A stretch of 5,210 nucleotides of DNA from Thermodesulfovibrionales bacterium (GTDB taxonomy: Bacteria; Nitrospirota; Thermodesulfovibrionia; Thermodesulfovibrionales; SM23-35), in NCBI GenBank assembly GCA_022865525.1, contig JALHSV010000430.1:1-5210 (forward strand), in the 5' to 3' direction. The notes below the pieces were generated by a model. The model saw only the letters and a list, made by a program, of their open reading frames with translations, did not search any database and was not told where the DNA came from. How positions within the stretch are numbered: position 1 is the stretch's first letter; every line of letters begins with the position of its first letter. This document shows, piece by piece, positions 1 through 5,210 of the stretch. The position numbers and the translations under genes were made by a program.

Positions 1-306
1 ATCTATATTGTCGTCATTGCTGAGTACGGAATCAACAATACTTCTCGGGATCCCTCTTCTCAGCATGAAATTCCTTGCACCGGCTTGACTAAGTATTCTG
101 TAAGTCAGAGCCTCTCTTTTCAGAGATTCAGCGAGAGAAAGATCATTGAGAAGCCCGGTATCTTTCAAGTACCGCATTGTCGAAGTAATACCCCTGGCCG
201 AGACACCTTTTTTTCGTAAGCGTTCCTCCAGCTCTTTTTCACTTCTCCCTCTGTAGCTGAGGAGTTTCAGAGAATACTGCTTTGCCTTATCGTCCGAAAC
301 GGTCAA
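1..306 (-). CDS. recX: Regulatory protein RecX, 3' part cut off by window edge
   Basis: RecX binds RecA filaments and limits their growth and recombinase activity in the cytoplasm. The 102 visible residues are helical and charged, and fit the N-terminal and middle RecX repeats. SYRGRSEKELEERLRKKG (about 17-34) matches the family's 'R-RS-EL-L-KG' pattern. LKDTGLLNDLSLAESL (about 47-62) matches the following 'L--G-L-D---A' pattern. A second repeat with LRRGI begins near residue 82. The C-terminus (about one third of the usual ~150 residues) lies outside the window. The start is inferred to be TTG at 304-306. An in-frame stop sits two codons upstream (310-312), and the next in-frame ATG, at residue 44, would remove the first conserved block. 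The start lies inside the end of the pilus ATPase gene (20 bp overlap), so translation is probably coupled. Family assignment is fairly sure; the start is less so. Confidence 0.87.
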   Translation of the reverse strand, partial: MTVSDDKAKQYSLKLLSYRGRSEKELEERLRKKGVSARGITSTMRYLKDTGLLNDLSLAESLKREALTYRILSQAGARNFMLRRGIPRSIVDSVLSNDDNID

Positions 307-1450
307 TGTTCATCTTGTCCTTGTCATTCGGCTTATCAGGGCGAAACGAGAGTTGTTCATCGATGCTCAGGTCGCTCGTAGACTGTATGCCCTTCACCTT
401 GAGGACAAAATCATCGGGATTTGTTGCCCTTCTCAAAGCTTCTTCATAGGTGATGAGACCCGCTTTATAGAGATTGAGAAGAGATTGATCAAAGGTCTGC
501 ATGTTGTAATGAATTGCACTCTGTCCAATGACATCAGGGATCATTTTTGTCTTATCGGGGTCAACAATACAGTCTTTTATCGTTGCAGTAGCAATAAGAA
601 CCTCAACCGCAGGTACCCTCCCTCTACCGTCAGCCCTTGGCATGAGTCTCATTGAAATGATGGCTCTCAAAACAGATGCGAGCTGCAAGCGTACCTGCTT
701 ATGCTGATACGGAGGGAATACCGTGATAATTCTGTTAATCGTTTCGGCAGCATCTATGGTGTGCAGGGTACTGAGGACGAGATGTCCTGTTTCAGAAGCA
801 ACGAGCGACGTCTGAATGGTTTCGAAATCACGCATCTCACCAACGAGTATGACGTCAGGGTCCTGCCTGAGGGACTGTCTCAATGCCTTGCCGAATGACT
901 CGGTATCGGTCCCAATCTCCCGCTGAGTGATGATGCTCTTTTTATCCCGGTGTAAATACTCTATGGGATCCTCGATCGTGATGATATGTTCTGTTCTGTT
1001 GGAATTGATCAGATCTATCATGGAAGCAAGGGTAGTTGACTTACCACTGCCTGTTGTACCTGTAACAAGAATAAGCCCTCTCTGTTCCATCGTAATTTTT
1101 TTGATCACCTCAGGGAGCAACAGCTCATCGATTGAGGGTATTCTTGTAGGAATAACTCTGAAAACTATCCCTACCGTTCCCCTCTGCATAAAGATGCTGC
1201 AGCGAAACCTTCCAAGACCGGGAACACTGTATGCAAGGTCAATATCATTCTTCTTTTTGAAGATATCTGTCTGTCCGGGGGTCATGACGGATAAGGCAAT
1301 ATTCATGGCGTCCTCATGGCCTAATTTTCTCTCAGAGGTGATCGGAGTGAGTTCGCCGTATATTCGTAATATCGGAGGTGAACCAACCTTTATGTGAAGG
1401 TCTGATGCCTCCAAAACATGAGCCTTCTTTAATAATTCATTGATATCCAT
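287..1450 (-). CDS. pilT: PilT/PilU-family type IV pilus retraction ATPase
   Basis: This is a hexameric cytoplasmic ATPase that powers type IV pilus retraction (twitching, adhesion, DNA uptake). The 387-residue product has an N-terminal PAS-like domain (about 1-100) with the ASDLHIKVGSPP signature at 15-26. The RecA-like motor follows: Walker A GTTGSGKST at 131-139, Asp box IITIEDPIEY at 156-165, Walker B DPDVILVGEMRD at 197-208 with catalytic Glu205, and His box TGHLVLSTLHT at 221-231. The C-terminal MQTFDQSLLNLYKAGLITYE (317-336) and the RFRCSIFMQR segment (81-90) look more like PilU than PilT. I do not see the PilT 'AIRNLIRE' element; about 287-305 reads differently. The length also suits PilU (~380) better than PilT (~345). 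A charged tail of about 30 residues follows residue 354. The gene begins 2 bp after recA with a strong ribosome binding site. Whether it acts as PilT or as the accessory PilU cannot be settled here. Confidence 0.95.
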   Translation of the reverse strand: MDINELLKKAHVLEASDLHIKVGSPPILRIYGELTPITSERKLGHEDAMNIALSVMTPGQTDIFKKKNDIDLAYSVPGLGRFRCSIFMQRGTVGIVFRVIPTRIPSIDELLLPEVIKKITMEQRGLILVTGTTGSGKSTTLASMIDLINSNRTEHIITIEDPIEYLHRDKKSIITQREIGTDTESFGKALRQSLRQDPDVILVGEMRDFETIQTSLVASETGHLVLSTLHTIDAAETINRIITVFPPYQHKQVRLQLASVLRAIISMRLMPRADGRGRVPAVEVLIATATIKDCIVDPDKTKMIPDVIGQSAIHYNMQTFDQSLLNLYKAGLITYEEALRRATNPDDFVLKVKGIQSTSDLSIDEQLSFRPDKPNDKDKMNIDRFGR

Positions 1451-1452
1451 TA

Positions 1453-2451
1453 TTACCTCCCGGGGTTAACAGATACGATGATTTTATTTTCTATCTCTTT
1501 TGAAATATCTGGGTTCTTTTTAAGATATTCCTTTGCATTTTCCCTGCCCTGACCGATTCTATTGCCGCCGTAACTGTACCATGCTCCTGCTTTTTCGATG
1601 ATTCCTTTTTCAACGCCAAGATCAACGAACTCTCCGACCCTTGAAATACCCTCGTTGAAATAGATGTCGAACTCAGCTTGCTTAAAAGGCGGGGCGACTT
1701 TGTTCTTGACCACCTTCACCCTTACCCTGCCGCCAATGGTTTCCTGGTTTTCTTTCAGGTTTTCTATCCTCCTGATATCAAGCCTCATCGAGGAGTAGAA
1801 CTTCAGAGCATTTCCGCCGGTCGTCGTTTCGGGGCTCCCGAACATAACGCCGATTTTCATCCGTATCTGATTGATAAAGATAACGGTTGTCATAGATTTC
1901 GATATGGCTGCAGTCAGCTTTCTGAGAGCCTGGCTCATGAGACGTGCCTGAAGGCCCGGAAGGGAATCACCCATATCGCCCTCTATTTCTGCCCTGGGTA
2001 CAAGTGCAGCTACGGAATCGATTGCAATGATGTCGATGGCTCCGCTCCTTACCAGGAGCTCTGTAACTTCAAGTGCCTGTTCGCCCGTGTCGGGTTGTGA
2101 TACGAGGAGTTCCTCTATTTTGACCCCGAGTTTTTGAGCATACGTGACATCGAGAGCATGCTCGGCATCGATAAAGGCTGTAGTGCCTCCCTGTGCCTGT
2201 GCCTGTGCTATGACACTTAAAGCAAGGGTGGTTTTCCCCGAAGACTCAGGACCAAATATCTCAATGACCCTGCCTCTCGGTAAACCTCCGACACCCGTAG
2301 CGATATCGAGCGAAAGTGAACCGGTAGGAATTATCTGAAGGCCTTCCGCAACCCCTTCAGCTCCGAGACGCATAATTGCTCCTTTTCCAAAATTTTTTTC
2401 GATCTGGGTAATTGCTACTTCGAGTGCCCTGACTTTGTCTTTACTCGTCAT
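1453..2451 (-). CDS. recA: Recombinase RecA
   Basis: RecA is an ATP-dependent strand-exchange protein that forms filaments on single-stranded DNA. It drives recombinational repair and triggers LexA self-cleavage in the SOS response. The 332-residue product shows Walker A GPESSGKT at 67-74 (Lys73), the catalytic Glu97 in FIDAEHALD, Walker [11 protein letters not shown] with Asp145, DNA-binding loop L1 around [10 protein letters not shown] (157-166), and loop L2 from NQIRMKIG through the [14 protein letters not shown] segment (about 194-221). Every catalytic feature I can check is intact. ATG 2449-2451 is preceded by GGAGG with a 4-bp gap and fits the family N-terminus. The protein is shorter than E. 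coli RecA (353 residues) because it stops soon after the C-terminal domain, at IVSVNPGR, with no acidic tail. It sits between thpR (51 bp upstream) and the pilus ATPase (2 bp downstream). No known LexA box is visible. Confidence 0.99.
   Translation of the reverse strand: MTSKDKVRALEVAITQIEKNFGKGAIMRLGAEGVAEGLQIIPTGSLSLDIATGVGGLPRGRVIEIFGPESSGKTTLALSVIAQAQAQGGTTAFIDAEHALDVTYAQKLGVKIEELLVSQPDTGEQALEVTELLVRSGAIDIIAIDSVAALVPRAEIEGDMGDSLPGLQARLMSQALRKLTAAISKSMTTVIFINQIRMKIGVMFGSPETTTGGNALKFYSSMRLDIRRIENLKENQETIGGRVRVKVVKNKVAPPFKQAEFDIYFNEGISRVGEFVDLGVEKGIIEKAGAWYSYGGNRIGQGRENAKEYLKKNPDISKEIENKIIVSVNPGR
1456..1461 (-). promoter_or_regulatory. Ribosome binding site of the pilus ATPase inside the recA 3' end
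   Basis: GGGAGG on the minus strand stands 5 bp before the ATG at 1448-1450. The same six bases are the last two sense codons of recA (GGG AGG, Gly331-Arg332), directly before its TAA. Ribosomes finishing recA therefore end on this site, which points to coupled translation. Confidence 0.8.
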
Positions 2452-2471
2452 TATTCCTCCATATCTGCAAC

Positions 2472-2489
2472 AGGTTCTTGTAAGGTTCT
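2472..2489. repeat. 7-bp direct repeat upstream of recA, possible operator
   Basis: AGGTTCT occurs at 2472-2478 and again at 2483-2489 on the plus strand (AGAACCT-TACA-AGAACCT on the coding strand). The two copies are exactly 11 bp apart, about one helical turn. They fill the short gap between thpR and recA, 20-38 bp before the recA start. That position and phasing could suit a regulator bound to one face of DNA, but two 7-mers can also arise by chance. The sites do not match the E. coli, Bacillus or Geobacter LexA consensus as I know them. I could not find a convincing -35/-10 pair within the gap. Confidence 0.35.
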
Positions 2490-2502
2490 CTCTTCTCTAT
2501 GG

Positions 2503-3078
2503 TCATTGTGCATCTTCCACACCAAGCGGTATGGTATGCAAACACCTGTATTCCGCACCTTTTTGTTTCAATTCACTTTTCATCAGTTTTACCTGGTCAA
2601 CACGGAAAGATCCAAATTGCTTATCATGAAAAAGGTCGAGTTCCTCCATCAGAGAGATCATTCCCCTTTGAGCCCGTACCCGTCCAAGGGTAAGATGCGG
2701 GTGAAATTTCTTGTCTTCCCTCTGAAAACCAAGCAGAGACATAGCGATTTCGATACGGTCTCTCAACTCCTTCAGAATATCTGAATCAACGATCCCGATC
2801 CAGATTATCCGGGGATATTTTTTGCTCGGGAATACCCCTGTACTCAGTATAGTAATATAAAACGGTTCATAAGACGACACAAGAGGGAGAAGAGCTTCCC
2901 GGATTCGCGCGACAAGACTCTCAGGAGTGGCACCAAGAAACTTGAGCGTGAGGTGAATATTTTCCGGGAGTAGCCATTTAATATCAGCATCATATTTCTT
3001 CAGGATATCAAGGAGTTCCCCTATTTCTTTTTTTATGTGTTCAGGGATATCGATTGCTATGAATAGCCTCAGATCCAT
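2503..3078 (-). CDS. thpR: RNA 2',3'-cyclic phosphodiesterase (ThpR/LigT family)
   Basis: This belongs to the 2H phosphoesterase superfamily, whose ThpR members open 2',3'-cyclic phosphates on RNA ends to 2'-phosphates and show weak RNA ligase activity in vitro. The 191-residue cytoplasmic protein begins with the family's RLFIAIDIPE (4-13). It carries both catalytic HxTx motifs: HLTL at 42-45 and HLTL at 128-131 within HPHLTLGR. The C-terminal KSELKQKGAEY (168-178) matches the usual 'S-L---G--Y' element. Length is typical. The ATG shares its A with the pgpA stop (TGATG), and no Shine-Dalgarno sequence is visible, so it is probably translated by re-initiation after pgpA. thpR next to recA is a common bacterial arrangement. 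The physiological role of the family is poorly defined, so the call is firm on chemistry and open on purpose. Confidence 0.95.
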   Translation of the reverse strand: MDLRLFIAIDIPEHIKKEIGELLDILKKYDADIKWLLPENIHLTLKFLGATPESLVARIREALLPLVSSYEPFYITILSTGVFPSKKYPRIIWIGIVDSDILKELRDRIEIAMSLLGFQREDKKFHPHLTLGRVRAQRGMISLMEELDLFHDKQFGSFRVDQVKLMKSELKQKGAEYRCLHTIPLGVEDAQ

Positions 3079-3545
3079 CAGGAAAATGAGAAAATGCCGG
3101 GATTTACCGTCTTTATTACCTGCAGAATGATGTTCGTATAAATCGCTGCCATAATATCATCTGCCATAATCCCTATCCCTCCGCTCAGAAAGGATTCAAT
3201 CTTGCGAATCGGAAACGGTTTTAGTATATCGAAAACTCTGAATAAAAAAAAGGCTATGAGCGAATAGCCTACGCTGAAAGGGATAAAGATCAGGGAAAAG
3301 AAATATCCGCAAAATTCATCGATAACGATATGCCTGCTGTCCTTGTCATCAAGGAGCATCTCTGCACGGTGAGCAGAGAGTATCCCGATCGGGATTATGA
3401 TCAGTAATATCATCATGTGGAGAAAAGCGGACGGCTTCAGAAGGATGAAGATGAGGAAGGCAAAAAGCGTTCCAAACGTCCCCGGAGCTGACGGAAGATA
3501 ACCGATAAACCCGAGCGTTGCAGTGTATTTTAGTATGCTGTCCAT
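3078..3545 (-). CDS. pgpA: Phosphatidylglycerophosphatase A
   Basis: PgpA is an inner-membrane enzyme that removes phosphate from phosphatidylglycerol phosphate, the last step of phosphatidylglycerol synthesis. The 155-residue product has the family blocks in order: GYLPSAPGTFGTL (15-27), the acidic stretch DDKDSRHIVIDEFCG (66-80) with Asp76-Glu77, FRVFDILKPFPIRKIE (102-117), and GGIGIMADDIMAA (122-134) with Asp129-Asp130. Between these are hydrophobic segments near 26-38, 43-57, 82-104 and 131-143, as expected for a small multi-pass protein. ATG 3543-3545 is preceded immediately by an in-frame TGA, so no longer form is possible. The only Shine-Dalgarno candidate (GGGAG, about 12 bp upstream) is rather distant. 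It is the first gene of the leftward cluster, with a good promoter upstream, and overlaps thpR by one base. A run of eight T on its coding strand (3244-3251) lies in the open frame. Confidence 0.96.
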   Translation of the reverse strand: MDSILKYTATLGFIGYLPSAPGTFGTLFAFLIFILLKPSAFLHMMILLIIIPIGILSAHRAEMLLDDKDSRHIVIDEFCGYFFSLIFIPFSVGYSLIAFFLFRVFDILKPFPIRKIESFLSGGIGIMADDIMAAIYTNIILQVIKTVNPGIFSFS

Positions 3546-3577
3546 TCAGATTCATGACTCCCTGATAGTACAACGTT

Positions 3578-3606
3578 ACTTTATGTAAGATCATGCATTT
3601 TGTCAA
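3578..3606 (-). promoter_or_regulatory. Sigma70-like promoter for the pgpA-thpR-recA cluster
   Basis: On the minus strand a perfect -35 box TTGACA (3606-3601) is followed after 17 bp by TAAAGT (3583-3578), 4 of 6 matches to the -10 consensus. Transcription would start near 3571, giving a leader of about 26 bases before the pgpA ATG. The consensus -35, ideal spacing and position make this credible; the -10 box is weaker. Confidence 0.6.
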
Positions 3607-3642
3607 GAAAACCTTATATTACCGGGATATTGATGATTTTTA

Positions 3643-3671
3643 TTGAAAGGAGATTTTTAATAAACTATCAT
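3643..3671 (+). promoter_or_regulatory. Sigma70-like promoter for the mobA-tatA-alr cluster
   Basis: TTGAAA (3643-3648, 5 of 6 matches) is followed after exactly 17 bp by TATCAT (3666-3671, 5 of 6), in an A/T-rich stretch. Transcription would begin near 3678, leaving about 57 bases before the mobA ATG at 3735. The -35 box stands 36 bp from the -35 of the opposite promoter, so the two are arranged back to back and might affect each other. Confidence 0.6.
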
Positions 3672-3734
3672 AATGATATGGTTTACAAGGATAAATATTC
3701 GATGCAAGAGAACGGGCACCGGAGAATCTGTGAG

Positions 3735-4325
3735 ATGGATGCGCTGATATTGGCAGGCGGTGAGAATACAAGAATACCTGTACCAAAAGGATTTATGGTG
3801 ATAAACGGTCAGCGGATCATCGACAGAAATGTTCATCTTTTCAAGGATATTTTCAAACGGATTTTTATAAGCACCAACGCACCGGAGCTCTATTTCTCTA
3901 CAGGGGCCATTATCGTCGGGGATATCATTCGGCAAAAAGGACCGATGACGGGTATTTGTTCGGCACTGACGGTTTCCGATGTTTCAGCGGTTTTTGTAAC
4001 GGCATGTGATATGCCCTTTATAAATGTTATACTTGTACAGTATCTTCTTGAGAGATGGGAACGCAAAAGGGATGCGCTCATTCCCATTTATCGGAAGAAG
4101 CCGGAGCCGCTTTTCGGCATTTATTCCAAAAGCATTGCCGGTGTTATGGAAGACAGCATCAGAAAAGGTGAAAGGAGCTTGCAAGCTTTTCTCGGGAAGA
4201 TTAATGTCCTGTATGTTGATGAGGAGGAGGTAAGGCGCAGGGATCCGGAAGGGAAATCATTTGTGAATATTAATACTCTGGAAGATTACCAGAAAGAGAC
4301 AGGAGGAAAAGCATGTTTGGATTAG
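3735..4325 (+). CDS. mobA: Molybdenum cofactor guanylyltransferase (MobA family)
   Basis: MobA-type enzymes transfer GMP from GTP to molybdopterin-molybdenum, making the dinucleotide cofactor used by DMSO-reductase-type enzymes such as formate dehydrogenases and nitrate reductases. The 196-residue product has a Rossmann-type nucleotidyltransferase fold signature: LILAGGENTR (4-13) and Lys18 in the N-terminal loop, GPMTGI (69-74), the metal-binding ACDMPF (90-95) and FVNINTLEDY (176-185). The loop is atypical: it reads R-I-P-V-P-K where MobA usually has R-M-G-x-D-K. The frame is open back to a TTG at 3600, but the predicted promoter lies downstream of that codon, and MobA proteins start close to the LAGG loop. 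ATG 3735 has GGAG 10 bp upstream; ATG 3702 is the main alternative. The gene overlaps tatA by 13 bp. A related nucleotidyltransferase (MobB-fused, CTP- or sugar-specific) is possible but fits less well. Confidence 0.85.
   Translation: MDALILAGGENTRIPVPKGFMVINGQRIIDRNVHLFKDIFKRIFISTNAPELYFSTGAIIVGDIIRQKGPMTGICSALTVSDVSAVFVTACDMPFINVILVQYLLERWERKRDALIPIYRKKPEPLFGIYSKSIAGVMEDSIRKGERSLQAFLGKINVLYVDEEEVRRRDPEGKSFVNINTLEDYQKETGGKACLD
4301..4306 (+). promoter_or_regulatory. Ribosome binding site of tatA inside mobA
   Basis: AGGAGG stands 6 bp before the tatA ATG and lies within the last mobA codons. It is the strongest such site on the plus strand, consistent with high TatA output from a shared message, since TatA is needed in excess over other Tat subunits. 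Confidence 0.75.
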
Positions 4326-4531
4326 GCACACAGGAGTTGATGATCATTTTGGTTATCATTGTGATTCTCTTTGGTGCGACAAGGTTGCCGCAGATAGGAA
4401 GCGGTATCGGACAGGCAATAAGAAACTTTAAGAAGGGTGTAAAAGAACAAGATGAAATTGATGTAACACCCGATAAAGAAAAATCCAAAGAAACGAATAA
4501 AGAAAAAACAGAAAAAGAAGAAGGTGATTAG
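4313..4531 (+). CDS. tatA: Twin-arginine translocase subunit TatA
   Basis: TatA is a small inner-membrane protein that assembles around TatBC to let folded proteins with twin-arginine signal peptides cross the membrane. The 72-residue product has the classic plan: a short N-terminus FGLGTQEL, a transmembrane helix at about 8-20 (LMIILVIIVILF), the Phe20-Gly21 hinge, an amphipathic helix through LPQIGSGIGQAIRNFKKG (25-42), and a charged disordered tail rich in Lys and Glu (44-72). Length suits TatA/TatE rather than the longer TatB. No tatC is visible; it would have to be elsewhere. The ATG overlaps the end of mobA by 13 bp, and the stop overlaps the alr start by 8 bp. Next to mobA, a role in exporting cofactor-loaded molybdoenzymes is plausible, but that is inferred from context only. 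Confidence 0.96.
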   Translation: MFGLGTQELMIILVIIVILFGATRLPQIGSGIGQAIRNFKKGVKEQDEIDVTPDKEKSKETNKEKTEKEEGD

Positions 4532-5210
4532 AGGACCTATCGCAGAAATCAATCTTTCGGCGATAGCGCATAATCTTCAGTCTGTTCAAAGGATCGTAAA
4601 AAACCGTCCAATTATTGCTGTTGTCAAGGCAGATGCATACGGGCATGGCGCAGCAGACGTTTCAAAAAAACTTCTCGAACAGGGAGTTTCCTGCCTTGCT
4701 GTTGCGTTTTCGAGTGAAGCGCAAGAACTGAGAGCATCTGGAATACGTGCTCCTATTATCGTATTGTTTGATCACGGAGAAATCAAAAACATTTTTGATC
4801 ATGATTTGTTGCCCGTTATTTCCGCAGTTGATACCGCTTACCTAATTTCGGAAGAAGCAAGAAAAAGATCGAGACTCATGAAAATTCATGTTAAAATCGA
4901 TACGGGGATGGGAAGACTGGGCTTGCACGGGAATGATGTTATACAAAATATCATAAAGATATCGGAGATGCCCGGATTGGAAATAACAGGGCTCATGAGC
5001 CATTTCTCAGAAGCTGATCTTGCAGACAGGTCTTATGCAATGGAGCAGCTTGAACGATTCAATACAGTCAGACGCTCGATTATCCAACAGAGAGGCAAAC
5101 CCTTATTCTCCCATATAGCAAACAGCGCTGCTGTGCTGTCATTTGAAGACGCACACCTTGATGCGGTGAGGCCAGGGCTCATGCTGTACGGCTATTCGCC
5201 GTTCACCCAG
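4524..5210 (+). CDS. alr: Alanine racemase, 3' part cut off by window edge
   Basis: Alr is a PLP-dependent, cytoplasmic fold-type III enzyme that converts L-alanine to D-alanine for peptidoglycan. The 229 visible residues cover most of the N-terminal barrel domain. They include AEINLSAIAHNL (7-18), the PLP-lysine motif VVKADAYGHG with Lys35 and Tyr39, KIDTGMGRLGL (124-134) with Arg131 where the family has its substrate-binding arginine and Lys124 where many have a carbamylated lysine, MSHFSEAD, HIANSAAVL and VRPGLMLYGYSP near the cut. The second catalytic tyrosine and the C-terminal beta domain lie outside. The start is GTG 4524, giving M-I-R-G-P-I-A-E-I-N, which aligns with the usual Alr N-terminus; I found no ATG near enough to compete. 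It overlaps the tatA stop by 8 bp with only a weak purine-rich GAAGAAG stretch upstream, so coupled translation is likely. Confidence 0.97.
   Translation, partial: MIRGPIAEINLSAIAHNLQSVQRIVKNRPIIAVVKADAYGHGAADVSKKLLEQGVSCLAVAFSSEAQELRASGIRAPIIVLFDHGEIKNIFDHDLLPVISAVDTAYLISEEARKRSRLMKIHVKIDTGMGRLGLHGNDVIQNIIKISEMPGLEITGLMSHFSEADLADRSYAMEQLERFNTVRRSIIQQRGKPLFSHIANSAAVLSFEDAHLDAVRPGLMLYGYSPFTQ

Noticed and set aside
927..1397. 156-codon open frame on the plus strand
   Set aside because: It lies entirely antisense to the pilus ATPase, whose motifs are intact. It has no family resemblance and is best explained as a shadow of that gene's codon pattern.
1459..1464. CCCGGG palindrome at the recA-pilT junction as a terminator
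   Set aside because: It is only 6 bp with no loop and no T-run, and it overlaps the Shine-Dalgarno sequence, so it does not form a usable terminator.
1678..2100. 140-codon open frame on the plus strand
   Set aside because: It is antisense to the most conserved part of recA and shows no domain or ribosome binding site of its own.
2452..2502. LexA (SOS) box before recA
   Set aside because: I looked for CTGT-N8-ACAG, GAAC-N4-GTTC and the GGTT-type Geobacter motif and found none matching. Only a direct repeat and the short AAC-CT-GTT element are present.
3349..3606. 85-codon minus-strand frame starting upstream of pgpA
   Set aside because: It overlaps pgpA in another frame, its start codon lies within the predicted pgpA -35 region, and its composition (Cys, His, Pro rich) looks like an out-of-frame reading.
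4322..4646. Minus-strand frames opposite tatA and the alr start (4322-4552, 4428-4646)
   Set aside because: Their Phe- and Leu-rich composition is simply the complement of the Lys/Glu-rich tatA tail.
1..5210. A previously undescribed system, mobile element or CRISPR array in the window
   Set aside because: Coding sequence of known families fills nearly the whole window. I found no spaced repeats, no terminal inverted repeats, no recombinase and no uncharacterised gene, so the window is largely housekeeping DNA.

Overview
The window reads as an ordinary, densely packed bacterial chromosome segment. It holds two divergent gene clusters that leave from a shared control region at about 3546-3734. 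All eight genes belong to recognisable families. I see no rRNA, tRNA, CRISPR array, insertion sequence, phage gene or plainly new system. Both outer genes (recX on the left, alr on the right) are cut by the window edges. The base composition is moderate (mid-40s % GC by eye, not computed). A PilT/PilU-type pilus motor, a Tat component, a MobA variant and a pgpA-thpR-recA order suggest a Gram-negative-type anaerobe. From memory of gene order and MobA sequence style, Nitrospirota or a deltaproteobacterial-type lineage is my best guess. This is low-confidence inference; the sequence itself does not prove a taxon.

Leftward cluster (minus strand, read from 3545 down to 1): pgpA (phosphatidylglycerophosphatase A), thpR (RNA 2',3'-cyclic phosphodiesterase), recA (recombinase), a pilT/pilU-family pilus ATPase, and recX (RecA regulator, 3' part missing). 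Spacing is very tight. pgpA and thpR share one base, thpR and recA are 51 bp apart, pilT starts 2 bp after the recA stop with its ribosome binding site inside the last recA codons, and recX starts from a TTG inside the end of pilT. A good sigma70-like promoter (TTGACA, 17 bp, TAAAGT) lies just upstream of pgpA. The 51 bp before recA carry a 7-bp direct repeat with an 11-bp period that could be an operator.

Rightward cluster (plus strand, 3643 to the end): a promoter (TTGAAA, 17 bp, TATCAT), then mobA (molybdenum cofactor guanylyltransferase family), tatA (twin-arginine translocase pore subunit) and alr (alanine racemase, 3' part missing). Each gene overlaps the next by 8-13 bp, so this is very probably one transcript. 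mobA and tatA fit together functionally, because many exported molybdoenzymes are folded with cofactor and then pass through Tat. alr (D-alanine for peptidoglycan) looks like a housekeeping passenger.

The points most worth a second look are the pilus motor inserted between recA and recX, the RecA C-terminus without the usual acidic tail (its last codons double as the next gene's ribosome binding site), the altered nucleotide-binding loop of MobA, and the repeat in front of recA.
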